Below, in pieces: positions 1 to 8,555 of a stretch of 64,000 bases of DNA (within the stretch, counting starts at the first letter, position 1; each line of letters opens with the position of its first letter). The translations under genes were made by a program, and so were the position numbers. The DNA is from Caldilineaceae bacterium. GTDB lineage: Bacteria > Chloroflexota > Anaerolineae > Caldilineales > Caldilineaceae. The notes beneath the pieces were generated by a model, which did no database searches, was not told where the DNA came from, and worked only from the letters and a program-made list of their open reading frames with translations. The stretch lies in NCBI GenBank assembly GCA_958295845.1, contig OY282376.1:2183022-2247021 (forward strand). Direction: 5' to 3'.

Positions 1-595
1 CCAGATTCCCATAGGCAAAAGTGATGATCAACTGCGGGTCCAGGTCGATCAGGACCTCGGTATTCACGCCCGTCCCCGTGCCAGCCTCCCGCACCGCGCC
101 CGCATCGATCAACTCGCGCACATCCGCCGTATTGATATAGTCAAAACGGTCCACCGCCACCAGACGGTCCAACAGACCCAGCTCCTGCAAATGCGGCAAT
201 ACAGTCGAAGTGAGAGCGGCCACGCTCCCGATCGGCACTTCGATCACCGCCGCATCGTCATAACCCTCCGGGACCGGCGCGCCGCACTGCACCAGCACAT
301 ACTCGAACGTCTCCTCAGCGCCCCGCCACGGATTGTGCAGCGTCAGCACCTTGTAATGACCGTGATACGACACGCTCCAACCCTCCGCATACGCCGGCGC
401 CACCTTCTCCGGAAAATAATCAGCATCCGGGTTAAAAGCCCCGATACATCCCCCATAAAGATTCGACTCCGGCGCCGCCGAGCTCGCCCCTTCGCCGCCC
501 GCCGCGGCGCCCACATCCCCCGCAGGTATCGGCGTAACCACACAACCTGCCAGCACCGCAAAGACCAATCCCACCAACAATACGCTCGTCTTCAT
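1..595 (-). CDS. BtuF/FepB-like ABC transporter substrate-binding lipoprotein (3' end off window)
   Basis: About 198 residues are visible before the reading frame leaves the left edge. The N-terminus has a hydrophobic signal ending in the lipobox LAGC, so this should be a membrane-anchored lipoprotein. After a linker, the segment VPIGSVAALTSTVLPHL and the later DLDPQLIITFAYGNL are typical of the TroA/FepB/BtuF metal-chelate binding fold (PF01497). The ATG at 595 is preferred over 610 because AAAGGA lies six bases before it. It is the last gene of a riboswitch-led cobalamin operon, which favours a corrinoid ligand (BtuF role) over a siderophore. Ligand identity is inferred from context only. 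Confidence 0.8.
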   Translation of the reverse strand, partial: MKTSVLLVGLVFAVLAGCVVTPIPAGDVGAAAGGEGASSAAPESNLYGGCIGAFNPDADYFPEKVAPAYAEGWSVSYHGHYKVLTLHNPWRGAEETFEYVLVQCGAPVPEGYDDAAVIEVPIGSVAALTSTVLPHLQELGLLDRLVAVDRFDYINTADVRELIDAGAVREAGTGTGVNTEVLIDLDPQLIITFAYGNL

Positions 596-741
596 CACTC
601 GTCCTTTCATGCCAGTTGCCCACACAAAATATTGTCCAGGAAACAGCCCTCAAGACTCCAACCTCTGCTGTCCCCAAATTCCTGCACAACCGAAAAGGCT
701 CGATTTTACGACCGGTCTCTACCCGCCCGCACCGTCACTAT

Positions 742-922
742 CCACTGACCCCTGACCCCTGACCACTGACCCCTGACCCCTGCAGTTGTGCGTTCGGCCC
801 TTCGGCCCTCCCTTGTGCAGGGGCTGCGCCCCCGCAACGCCCCGCCCTTGCTAGCCACCAGGTTCATTCTGCCCCGGCATCATGTCTAGCCAACAGTGTC
901 TACCCCCCACCCGCTGCCTCAA
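742..922. repeat. Dispersed intergenic repeat, copy A
   Basis: This gap between btuF-like and cobN holds a composite repeat: a tract of 7-base units (TGACCCC/TGACCAC) ending in CTGCAGTT, then GC hairpins (GGCC-CTTC-GGCC and GGGGC-TGC-GCCCC), then CTAGCC...CAACAGTGTCTAC. The same modules in the same order recur at 17883-18115 and, shortened, at 5402-5516. No coding sense is apparent. The bases from about 923 to 954 are a further C-rich run with repeated AGTTCCCCTGC units that continues into the end of cobN. Confidence 0.75.
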
Positions 923-954
923 CCCCCTGTAGTTTCCCCGCAGTTCCCCTGCCG

Positions 955-2298
955 TTACCCCCGCCGTTCCCCAGCAGTTCCCCTGCCCTTCAGCCCCAAC
1001 TCCAAAGCCGCCTCCAAAAGGGCCGTATCCACCACATCCGGGTCCTCCCAAAGACCCCGTTCAATCGCCTCCAGCAGCCGCTCTGCAATCGCCTGCCACG
1101 CCCACGGATTGCTCTCCGAGAAAAACTGCTGCATCGTCTCGTTCCGTAAGAACTCATCCGTCACCCGCGCATACATCCAGTCATCCAGCACCTGCGACGT
1201 CGCATCGTAACCGAACAGATAATCCACCGTGGCCGCGATCTCCAGCGCCCCCTTGTAACCATGGCGCCGCATGCTCTCCAACCACTTCGGATTCACCACC
1301 CGGCTACGAAACACACGCCGCGCCTCCTCTCGCAGATCGCGCGTGCGCACCCGGTCAGGGTTACTGCTGTCCCCAAAATAGCGGCTCGGATTTCGCCCTG
1401 TCAGCGCTCTCACCGTCGCGATCATGCCGCCGTGATACTGCAGATAGTCATCGCTGTCGAAAATGTCATGTTCCCGGTTATCCTGATTCTTCGTCGCAAT
1501 CTGGACCGTGCCCAGCGCCCGCGCAAACGCCTCCTCCGCCGGCACGCCCTCGCGCCCGCAGCCGTACGCATACCCGCCCCAAAGCAGGTATGCGCGCGCA
1601 AAATCCTGGTCGCTCTGCCAGTTCTTCGCGTCAATCAGCGGCAGAATCCCCGCCCCATAGCTGCCCGGTTTGCACCCGAAAATCCGGTACCTAGCCCTCT
1701 CCGCCGCCGACTCGCCCTCTCCGGCCAATCTCAGCTCGGTCTCGCTGGCCAGTGCATTGCGACGGGGAAAGTTCATCTCCACAGCCTCCTCCGCTCCGAT
1801 CACCATCTGCACAGCGCTGTCAATCAGCGTGATCAGGTGCGGGAATGCGTCGCGGAAAAATCCGCTGATCCGGCACACAACGTCCACCCGCGGCCGCCCC
1901 AGCTCCGCCAGAGGGATCAGCTCGACACCCGTCACCCGCCGGTTCTCCCGCTGCCACACCGGCCGCACGCCCAGCAAAGCCAGGACCTGCGCAATGTCGT
2001 CTCCCGCAGTTCGCATCGCGCTCGTGCCCCACATGCTGATCCCCACGCTCTCAGGAAACCTCCCCTCCTCTGACTGGTACCGGCCGATAAGCGTATCCGC
2101 CAACCCCTGCCCCACCTGCCACGAGGCCATCGTCGGCAGCGCACGTGGATCCACCGAAAAAAAGTTGCGCCCCGTCGGCAGCACATGCGCCATGCCCCGC
2201 GTCGGCGACCCGCTCGGCCCGGGCGGTACAAAACCACCGTCCAGCGCATGCAGAATGTTGCCCACTTCGGCCTCTTCGCCCTCCCGCAACCTCGGCAC
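955..2298 (-). CDS. cobN: CobN C-terminal portion, separated from the rest by an in-frame TAA
   Basis: This 447-codon frame carries the C-terminal part of the cobaltochelatase large subunit. It has family landmarks such as [48 protein letters not shown] and [14 protein letters not shown]. It lies in exactly the same frame as the upstream 993-codon portion and is separated from it only by TAA (2314-2316) plus five sense codons. The GTG at 2298 is a nominal start with no ribosome-binding site, so independent translation is doubtful. It is either a nonsense mutation, a sequencing error or, less likely, a split subunit. Product identity is secure; activity is uncertain. Confidence 0.85.
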   Translation of the reverse strand: MPRLREGEEAEVGNILHALDGGFVPPGPSGSPTRGMAHVLPTGRNFFSVDPRALPTMASWQVGQGLADTLIGRYQSEEGRFPESVGISMWGTSAMRTAGDDIAQVLALLGVRPVWQRENRRVTGVELIPLAELGRPRVDVVCRISGFFRDAFPHLITLIDSAVQMVIGAEEAVEMNFPRRNALASETELRLAGEGESAAERARYRIFGCKPGSYGAGILPLIDAKNWQSDQDFARAYLLWGGYAYGCGREGVPAEEAFARALGTVQIATKNQDNREHDIFDSDDYLQYHGGMIATVRALTGRNPSRYFGDSSNPDRVRTRDLREEARRVFRSRVVNPKWLESMRRHGYKGALEIAATVDYLFGYDATSQVLDDWMYARVTDEFLRNETMQQFFSESNPWAWQAIAERLLEAIERGLWEDPDVVDTALLEAALELGLKGRGTAGERRG

Positions 2299-2313
2299 AA
2301 GCGAACCGGCCGC

Positions 2314-5295
2314 TTAGTGAAGAACCTTCTCCATTTCTTCTGCCCCAACCTCCTGGCAAGTTGGACCCGCCGGCGCTCCATTCCTATGCAGTGAAGAAAG
2401 ACGGCCAACCGCCTCGGCCGCCGCGTCGCCAACCCGATCAACCCGCCACCCCGACTCCGCCGTCCCCGCTATCGCCCGCTTGCACTCGGCCTCGATCCGC
2501 TCGACCAGATCGGCATTCGTTCTCAGCCCTTCACAAAGGTCCTCCCGACGGTCCCCCAAACTCTCCTGCAGCTGCAGCCAGTCCTCGCCTGCAATCCGTG
2601 CCGCCGCCGCAGGCAACGACGGCACCTCCTCGTTCGGCAGCTTGACAAGGTGATACACACTCTCAACCAGCTGCTCACCTTCCGGCGACGTACCCAGAAT
2701 ATGTAACCCGTCCCGAATCTGAGCGCCCGTCAACTCACACAGATACCCCTCGATATCCTCCAACAGATGCGCCACCTGCGCCCCTTGCATTTCTCCCAAA
2801 GCGGTCGGCGTGCCGTCATCCAAATAAGAGCCGTCCCAGTCGTGCGTGTGGTCGCCATGGTCGGCTCTCAATACATACTTCAGGTCGTCGTCAAGGCGGT
2901 CCCGTTGAACGATCTCCCAGATCTGCCTTTGCAGCAGCGGCAGTTTGGCTGGGTCCAGCTGCTCCGCCGCGTAATACTCGTCCGCCAGCTGCGCCAGCTC
3001 GGCCAGCGTCCCATACGCGCCCGCGCTCGTCATCGGCGGCGTCATATGGTCGACGATCGTCGCGTGAGACCGTCTTTTGGCCTGGCTGCCCTCCCCTGGG
3101 TCATTGATGATGAAAGGGTAGACAAGCGGCAGGTCCTCCAGAATCAAGTCCGGAAAGCACGACTCGCCCAGCCCGACGCTTTTGCCCGGCAGCCACTCCA
3201 GAGTCCCATGTTTTCCCATATGCACGACTGCGTCGGCCTTCCACACATACCGAAGCCAGCGGTACAGCGCCAGGTAATTGTGCGGCGGCGGTAAATCTGG
3301 CCGGTGGTAGATCTGGTCCGGGTCCATGTCATAGCCCCGCGGCGGCTGCAGCGCCACAAAAACATTGCCGTATTCCAGACCCGCCAGCGCGAACCCGTCG
3401 CCGTGAATATACGCCCCGCCCGGCGCATCCCCCCACTGCTTCTCCATCCCCTCCCGGCTTGCCTCGGGTACCCCTCCGAACCATTCTGCGTACTGCTCCG
3501 TCGGCAGCTTCTGCGCCTGCGCCAGCTGCGCCTCGGTCAAATGCGTAACGTCGTATGAACAGCGCTCTATCAGTTCGAACAACAGGTCATCTGAAGAATC
3601 AGGCAACGGGCCAATGCGGTATCCGGCCTCCTCCATGCGTCCCATGAGCTTCAAAAGCGATGCCGGCGCGTCCAACCCGACCGCATTCCCCACCCGCGCC
3701 GCCTTCGCCCCGCTGTTCGTCAGTACGAAAGCAATCCTCTTCGCCGAATTCGCCTTGCGTCGAAGTGCCGTATGCTTCTCCACAATGCCGGCAAACCGCC
3801 TGATCCGCTCACGGTCCGGAACATAGCGTGTCCCGCCCTCGCCCAACCTCTCCTTGAACGAGACCGGCGTGCCCACAATGCGGCCGTCAAACTCCGGGAT
3901 CGCCACATTCATCGCCGTGTCCAACGGTCCGAGTCCGCGCCCGTTGCGCTGCCAGGCCGCCCGGTCGTTGCTGCAATAGATCGCCTGAAAGACCGGCACA
4001 TCCAGTTCGCCAAAGACCTTTCCGCCATCCCCCAACGCAAAACTCAGCGTGCTCACGATCGCGTCAACCGGGCCCGCCTCCGCCAGTACCTCCAGCGCCA
4101 GTGGCCGCCCCGCGCTGTCGCACTCCTTCAGAGACTGGGTATAGACCGCTCGCACCTTCATCCCCCGCCCCGAAAACTCTGCCGCCAGCGCATCCACAAA
4201 CTCTGTGTTCCCGCTCAGCAGATGTGCCCTGTAGAACAGAATCCCCACAGTCGCCTCTCCCAAGCCCGGCCTTCTGTCCGCCGCCGCTGTGTCTTCCGCA
4301 CCGGGAAGCGGATTCCAGCCGACCGTGTCATCGCCTTCCTCCGTCGCTTCCCAGGCCCCCATCTCAGGTTCGTAAATGCCATTTAGCGGCAACGCCCTCG
4401 GCTGGTCAAACCCCCATCCCGTCACCAGCAGATGATCGCTTAGGCACCGCAGCCCATTCGCCAGGTTCTGCGGACCGCCGCACTGAAAATAGGCGCTCAC
4501 CGCCTGCGCCAGCGGCACCCCCACATTGGACCGGGCCATCACTTCATAGTCGAACGCCTCCACCGCCGGCAGACAGATCAGAAACCCGTCCGTCCGCTCA
4601 GCCCACGCCTCAAGACGCCCCAGCCCGTATTCGAATGCGCGCCCCGAATGAAGACGCGCCACAACCACCTGCGCCGTTGGCAGCAACCGCTGCAGCAAAG
4701 CATCCACCGCCTCTTCATCCGCCAACCGCCCCACGTGGGCCCCGTTCACCTCCGCAAAACCGTCCGCAAGCAGCTCTCGCGCCCGCTCCAGCGCCAGCAA
4801 ATCCGTATCCGACTGGCTGAGAAACAAGATCCCCTCACCGCTCGCCTCCGGCGCAGCCGAAAGCGCATCTGTCGCCTCCGATCCGGCCCCGCCATTCCAG
4901 GCAAATCCATTGAACAGATGCGGCTGCAGCACCGGCGGCGTCGGCGTATCAATTTCCTCCAGCAAGCACTCGATATAATCGAAAATGGCGCCTACAATTG
5001 CGCTGTCGTTGACCGAGTGAAACCAGACTGGCCGGCCGTCCACCACCAGCATCACCACGTTCGCCAGCACACACGGCCCCAGACACCCTCCCTGGTTCAA
5101 ATGCACCCGGTTGCGCAGACTGCGCCTCTCCCACTCGGCGTGGTACAGGTCCTCGTCCACCTCCGCAAAGCCCCGCTCCGTCCGCCCGCAACAGCACCCC
5201 GTCGCGCACACAAACAACATGCCCCGCAGCTGCCCGGAATTCACCATCCGCCCGTCCAACCGCTCCACCATATTCCGCCTGCGAATCTCAGCCAT
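2314..5295 (-). CDS. cobN: Ferredoxin-CobN fusion, N-terminal portion (cobaltochelatase large subunit)
   Basis: Residues 26-105 form a thioredoxin-like [2Fe-2S] ferredoxin domain with Cys30, Cys34-36, Cys71 and Cys75 (GGCLGPC). From about residue 120 the protein is CobN/Mg-chelatase H-like, with GMKVRAVYTQSLKEC, IVSTLSFALGDGG, VFQAIYCSND, HMGKHGTLEWLPGKS and INDPGEGSQAKRR. CobN inserts cobalt into hydrogenobyrinate a,c-diamide with CobS/CobT or ChlI/D partners, none of which is in this window. The ATG at 5295 is chosen because GGAAAGGGTCTAGGG precedes it. The frame stops at TAA 2314-2316, then resumes; joined, the product would be about 1,445 residues, as expected for CobN plus ferredoxin. 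Confidence 0.9.
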   Translation of the reverse strand: MAEIRRRNMVERLDGRMVNSGQLRGMLFVCATGCCCGRTERGFAEVDEDLYHAEWERRSLRNRVHLNQGGCLGPCVLANVVMLVVDGRPVWFHSVNDSAIVGAIFDYIECLLEEIDTPTPPVLQPHLFNGFAWNGGAGSEATDALSAAPEASGEGILFLSQSDTDLLALERARELLADGFAEVNGAHVGRLADEEAVDALLQRLLPTAQVVVARLHSGRAFEYGLGRLEAWAERTDGFLICLPAVEAFDYEVMARSNVGVPLAQAVSAYFQCGGPQNLANGLRCLSDHLLVTGWGFDQPRALPLNGIYEPEMGAWEATEEGDDTVGWNPLPGAEDTAAADRRPGLGEATVGILFYRAHLLSGNTEFVDALAAEFSGRGMKVRAVYTQSLKECDSAGRPLALEVLAEAGPVDAIVSTLSFALGDGGKVFGELDVPVFQAIYCSNDRAAWQRNGRGLGPLDTAMNVAIPEFDGRIVGTPVSFKERLGEGGTRYVPDRERIRRFAGIVEKHTALRRKANSAKRIAFVLTNSGAKAARVGNAVGLDAPASLLKLMGRMEEAGYRIGPLPDSSDDLLFELIERCSYDVTHLTEAQLAQAQKLPTEQYAEWFGGVPEASREGMEKQWGDAPGGAYIHGDGFALAGLEYGNVFVALQPPRGYDMDPDQIYHRPDLPPPHNYLALYRWLRYVWKADAVVHMGKHGTLEWLPGKSVGLGESCFPDLILEDLPLVYPFIINDPGEGSQAKRRSHATIVDHMTPPMTSAGAYGTLAELAQLADEYYAAEQLDPAKLPLLQRQIWEIVQRDRLDDDLKYVLRADHGDHTHDWDGSYLDDGTPTALGEMQGAQVAHLLEDIEGYLCELTGAQIRDGLHILGTSPEGEQLVESVYHLVKLPNEEVPSLPAAAARIAGEDWLQLQESLGDRREDLCEGLRTNADLVERIEAECKRAIAGTAESGWRVDRVGDAAAEAVGRLSSLHRNGAPAGPTCQEVGAEEMEKVLH

Positions 5296-5401
5296 CCCTA
5301 GACCCTTTCCAATCACTCCCAACGCCTCTCCACCCGCACCAACCGACCACCTCAGTTCGTAGTTCACCAAAACCTAAAAACTGACAATTAAGAACAGCTC
5401 T

Positions 5402-5516
5402 AACCACTGACCACTGCAGTTCCGCGCCCCCGCAACGCCCCCCCTTGCTAGCCAACGTGTGTATTCTTCCCAAACATTGTGCCTAGCCAACAGTGTCTAC
5501 CCCCCACCCGCTGTCT
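5402..5516. repeat. Dispersed intergenic repeat, copy B (shortened)
   Basis: Lies in the cobO-cobN gap. It has the heptamer tract (AACCACTGACCACTGCAGTT), the GCCCCCGCAACGCCCC block and the CTAGCCAACAGTGTCTACC block of copy A, followed by the same CCCCCACCCGCTG tail. It lacks the GGCC/CTTC hairpin and the preceding GCGTTC segment of copies A and C. An AGTTCACCAAAA...AAACTG element lies just before it at about 5363-5385. Confidence 0.7.
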
Positions 5517-5520
5517 CCCT

Positions 5521-5621
5521 CCACTGACCACTGCCGTCCCCAGTTCACCAAAAACTAAGAACTGACTACTAAGAACTTCGCCCCACTGACCACTGACCAC
5601 TGACCACTCACCACTGCAGTT
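5521..5621. repeat. Heptamer tracts flanking an AGTTC...GAACT inverted repeat
   Basis: The rest of the cobO-cobN gap contains CAGTTC-ACCAAAAACTAA-GAACTG (about 5540-5563), a 6-bp inverted repeat, flanked by TGACCAC heptamers (four in a row near 5584-5611). The same palindrome recurs at about 5363 and 18142 in degenerate form. No reading frame or terminator is evident. Confidence 0.55.
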
Positions 5622-6659
5622 TCAATATTCAATCCCCGCCTGCGCCCGAATTCCCTGCTCCTCGAAAGGATGCTTGACCGCCCGCATCTCCGTCACCAGA
5701 TCCGCAAAATCAATCAGATTCTGCGGCGCATACCGGCCCGTGATCACCAGATGCATCATCGTTGGCTTGTTCGCCTCCAGCCACGCCAACGCCTCGTTCC
5801 CATCCAGCCAGCCGTAATGCAGCAGATACGTGAACTCGTCCAGGATCAGAACGTCGTAACCGCCGTTCACAATCCGCTCTTGGCATACCGCCCACGTCTG
5901 CCGCGCCCTAGCCGCCGTATCGTCCATGTCGTCGCTCGTCCAGGTCCAGCCGTCCCCGCTGCTGATCCAGTCGATCTCCCCCATCCGCTCTGCCGCCCGG
6001 ATCTCGCCAAACCGGGCACTCTCATGCTTAAGAAACTGGACTACGCCCACCTTCATGCGCCGTCCCCAAGCCCGCGTCAATATCCCCAGCGCCGCCGTCG
6101 TCTTTCCCTTCCCCTCACCCGTATTGACGATCAAAAGCCCCTTCTTCCTGCGGTTGCGCCGCGCCGCCATCCGCCGCAGCTCCGCCGCAGCCTCCTCAGC
6201 GCCTTCAACCGCCCCGGGTTCACTTTCCGGCTCCGTCTCCTCAACCAAGGGGGCCCAAGGAATCGGAGCCAACCCTTCATCGCCCCGCACTAGGGGCGCA
6301 TACGCAGGCTCCTCTCCTCCCGGAAAATGGCGATGAAAAATTAGCTCCTCAACCGGATTTCCCTCAATCAAATGCTCCCGGTAGATTCGCTCCAGGCCTT
6401 CCGCGTCCACCCCGTGATACCAGATCCCATCCGGGTAGACCACAAGAATCGGACCCCCCTGGCAGACGCCCAGGCAGTCCGCCAGCGTGCACTTGATCCG
6501 ATGCGGATTACCCAGCCTGTTCAACTGCTGCTGGCGATTCCTCTCCAGGACGAGGCGGTGCAGTGCCTCGTCCTCCTCGGCCGGCGCGCAGTCCCCGTGA
6601 TTGCAGATGAACAGCTGCCGCCCGTACTTCCGCATGTTAGGTCCAGCCTTTTCAGCCAT
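5622..6659 (-). CDS. cobO: Ferredoxin-CobO fusion: cob(I)yrinic acid a,c-diamide adenosyltransferase
   Basis: This enzyme transfers the adenosyl group of ATP to cob(I)alamin precursors. Residues 15-110 are a thioredoxin-like [2Fe-2S] ferredoxin domain with Cys19, Cys24, Cys57, Cys62 and Cys66. After an acidic linker (about 120-160), residues 172-345 are CobO/BtuR-like, with P-loop GEGKGKTT at 181-188 and Walker B LILDEF at 271-276. The ATG at 6659 overlaps the cbiB stop by eight bases and has GGAGG upstream, so translation is probably coupled. An attached ferredoxin suggests on-enzyme delivery of electrons for Co(II) reduction; that role is inference. Confidence 0.92.
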   Translation of the reverse strand: MAEKAGPNMRKYGRQLFICNHGDCAPAEEDEALHRLVLERNRQQQLNRLGNPHRIKCTLADCLGVCQGGPILVVYPDGIWYHGVDAEGLERIYREHLIEGNPVEELIFHRHFPGGEEPAYAPLVRGDEGLAPIPWAPLVEETEPESEPGAVEGAEEAAAELRRMAARRNRRKKGLLIVNTGEGKGKTTAALGILTRAWGRRMKVGVVQFLKHESARFGEIRAAERMGEIDWISSGDGWTWTSDDMDDTAARARQTWAVCQERIVNGGYDVLILDEFTYLLHYGWLDGNEALAWLEANKPTMMHLVITGRYAPQNLIDFADLVTEMRAVKHPFEEQGIRAQAGIEY

Positions 6660-7680
6660 CCTGTATCGCCTCCTCACGCCGTCCATTTCTCTGCCTGCCC
6701 GCCGCGCCTCCCAAAAAACTGCCTTCCGCAAAAAGGAGTGCCGCTACGGCAGCCGCTATCCCGACAAACAAACCAATAGACAACATCCAGCCCGCTCGCC
6801 GGATATCCTCTGCCTTGGCCTCCGGCAGTCCCTCGCCCAGCCGGTAATGCCCCACCTTCTCCAACTCCGCTTCCACCGCGCCCGCCGCCGCGCTCATCGG
6901 CTGCCCCGCGTTCGGGCTCGCAGTCTTCCCCCCATCCCGGCGCCAGATCCGCCATGAGCTCCCCGCGTTGCCTCCACCCAAAGCGGCGCCCGCCACGATC
7001 AACAGCGCCGTCAGCCTCGCCGGCACCAGATTTAAGGCGTCGTCCGTCCGCGCCGCACTCTTCCCCAGCCACTCCCTCTCCACATCCCTGTATCCCAACA
7101 TCGCGTCCGCCGTGTTCACAAACCGGTACGCCAGGGCCGCCGGCAGCCCCCCAATGCCGTACCAGAACAACGGCGCAATCACACTGTCCGAGCTGTTTTC
7201 CGCCAGCGACTCGATCGTCGCAGCCGCCACAAGGCCCTCGTCCAGCTTCGAAACATCCCTGCTCACCAGATGCCAGCCCAGCTGCCGCCGCGCCTCGTCC
7301 AGGTTTCCCTCATCAAGCGGCCGCGCCACCGCCTCCCCCGCTCGCATCAGACCCCGCCACGCGATCAGTTGCGACAGCACCGCCCCCTCAGCCAGCCACC
7401 CAAACCGCCAGCGCCGCAAGCCGCGTGAACTCCACAACCCCACCAGCCCCAGCAGGCACGCGCTGCCGCAAACTGAAACCGCCCCGTAGACAAAGGAGGC
7501 CATCGCCCCCCGCCGCGGCGCCCGCTTCCGCAAAATCCCAATCCAGCTGCCCATCCACGCCACAGGATGAAACCGCGACGGCGGATCGCCCACCAACGCG
7601 TCGATCAGCACCGCCGTCAACACCGCCAGCCCCCGCCATTCCCAACTACATTCAGAACCGCTGAAATCCCGATCCTTCAC
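6652..7680 (-). CDS. cbiB: Adenosylcobinamide-phosphate synthase CbiB/CobD
   Basis: This integral membrane enzyme attaches the aminopropanol arm to adenosylcobyric acid. Family landmarks are [19 protein letters not shown] near the N-terminus, [17 protein letters not shown], the [12 protein letters not shown] loop and [16 protein letters not shown], with several hydrophobic helices and a C-terminal membrane segment. The start is taken as GTG at 7680 behind AGGGGTAAAG. A longer frame from 7719 would begin inside a terminator hairpin and is rejected. It is the first gene after the riboswitch leader and overlaps cobO. Confidence 0.9.
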   Translation of the reverse strand: MKDRDFSGSECSWEWRGLAVLTAVLIDALVGDPPSRFHPVAWMGSWIGILRKRAPRRGAMASFVYGAVSVCGSACLLGLVGLWSSRGLRRWRFGWLAEGAVLSQLIAWRGLMRAGEAVARPLDEGNLDEARRQLGWHLVSRDVSKLDEGLVAAATIESLAENSSDSVIAPLFWYGIGGLPAALAYRFVNTADAMLGYRDVEREWLGKSAARTDDALNLVPARLTALLIVAGAALGGGNAGSSWRIWRRDGGKTASPNAGQPMSAAAGAVEAELEKVGHYRLGEGLPEAKAEDIRRAGWMLSIGLFVGIAAAVAALLFAEGSFLGGAAGRQRNGRREEAIQDG

Positions 7681-7699
7681 CTTTACCCCTGTCTGAAAC

Positions 7700-7734
7700 A
7701 AAAAAGGCGATCCACGCACAACGTGGATCGCCTT
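7700..7734 (-). terminator. Intrinsic terminator T2 in the riboswitch leader
   Basis: On the minus strand GGCGATCCACG, a 5-base loop and CGTGGATCGCC form a perfect 11-bp stem (7706-7732), extended by A-T pairs and followed by six T. It sits 20 bases before the cbiB start, so it must be read through or prevented for cbiB expression. Confidence 0.88.
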
Positions 7735-7740
7735 GAAAGA

Positions 7741-7760
7741 AAAAAACCGCCAAGCGGCGG
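7741..7760 (-). terminator. Intrinsic terminator T1 in the riboswitch leader
   Basis: On the minus strand CCGCC-GCTT-GGCGG is followed at once by a run of T residues. It lies between the cobalamin riboswitch and T2. A short stem with a T tract immediately after an aptamer is the usual expression platform for transcription attenuation. Confidence 0.75.
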
Positions 7761-7854
7761 ATGGCGTACAAACTGTCTCTGTCGCTCATCCCCCTCTATC
7801 CACGAAGGTGGTGTCCGAACATTCCTGCCTGCACGGCAGGTCCGCTCGACTGAG

Positions 7855-8012
7855 CATCCAAAGAGGCGGGTTATCGGGCTTGGCGAAACCTGCTTCACCT
7901 TACCGTTGCGGGACAGCGCCGGACTGGTTCATTTGAACGTCACCGGTCTTCCCCCATTGTGCGCCGCGCATCCGGGCAGATGGCGCACCCCTTCGGAAAC
8001 CAATTGAATTGT
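7855..8012 (-). promoter_or_regulatory. Cobalamin (adenosylcobalamin) riboswitch
   Basis: Read on the minus strand, this leader has the conserved aptamer core: GGGGAAGACCGGTGA, then the CAGTCCGG strand, GCTGTCCCGCAACGGTAA and GCCCGATAACCCGCC, in the expected order and spacing. It begins within a few bases of the predicted transcription start of the promoter at 8020-8049. It is followed by two intrinsic terminators before cbiB, so binding of cobalamin should favour termination and shut the whole cbiB-cobO-cobN-btuF operon. Exact ends are approximate. Confidence 0.93.
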
Positions 8013-8019
8013 CCGCGCA

Positions 8020-8049
8020 AGTATAAGTCCACAAACACCACCCTGTCAA
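8020..8049 (-). promoter_or_regulatory. Sigma-70 promoter for the cobalamin operon
   Basis: On the minus strand a perfect TTGACA (8049-8044) and TATACT (8025-8020) are separated by 18 bases. Transcription would begin near 8013, directly at the 5' side of the riboswitch. Confidence 0.8.
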
Positions 8050-8200
8050 CTACCAAATCGAACCCGCCACTATCCAGCACCAGTAAAGGCCGACCTTGCG
8101 CCCGCCCTCGCCCCGACACCAATCTGGAACGCCACCCCCTAGCACCCTTCAACGGCCCTCCGCAAAACAGAAAATAATGTTCCCCATGCCCCTCCGCAGA

Positions 8201-8460
8201 GGAAAGGTGTTGAAGTTGCAGTTCTCTGTGGCCCTCCGTGGCCCTCCGTGGACAAAGTTGTTGAAGTTGCCGTTGCCGTTCTCCGCGCCCCTCCGCGTCC
8301 TTCGCGGACAAAAGATGTTGAAGTTGCCGTTGCCGTTCTCCGCGCCCCTCCGCGTCCTCCGCGGACAAAAGATGTTGAAGTTGCCGTTGCCGTTCTCCGT
8401 GCCCCTCCGTGGCCCTCCGTGGTTCCAAAAGGTGTTGAAGTTGCCGTTGCCGCCAATTCC
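8201..8460. repeat. 57-bp tandem repeat array, about five units
   Basis: The motif TTGAAGTTG begins at 8210, 8261, 8318, 8375 and 8435, giving spacings of 51, 57, 57 and 60 bases. Each unit combines TTGAAGTTGCCGTTGCCGTT with CTCCGCGCCCCTCCGCGTCC and GCGGACAAAAGATG. The CCGCG...CGCGG parts can fold. The units are nearly identical with no unique spacers, so this is not a CRISPR array. Because 57 is divisible by three, all frames stay open and give short repetitive frames that are not believable genes. The sequence from 8050 to 8200 shows nothing recognisable. Confidence 0.85.
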
Positions 8461-8555
8461 CTACCCCCTAACCCCTGCCGTCCAAGTTGCAAGACTCAAC
8501 AGAAAACGCGAAAATACGTAATAAGCCCCTAGAGTTACACCAAATGGAGACATTT

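Noticed and set aside
668..685. 18-base string CTGTCCCCAAATTCCTGC shared with 40421-40438
   Set aside because: Identity ends at the string and no flanking structure is shared, so it may be chance or a decayed element; not strong enough to call.
2314..2316. Stop-codon recoding at the cobN interruption
   Set aside because: TAA is used as the ordinary stop of other genes in the window, for example 14364-15737, and TAA is not a selenocysteine or pyrrolysine codon.
8201..8460. Possible CRISPR array
   Set aside because: Units are nearly identical along their whole length with no unique spacers, and no cas genes are present.
8248..8532. Open frame of 94 codons through the tandem array
   Set aside because: It exists because the 57-bp unit is divisible by three. 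The product is pure repeat and other frames are equally open.
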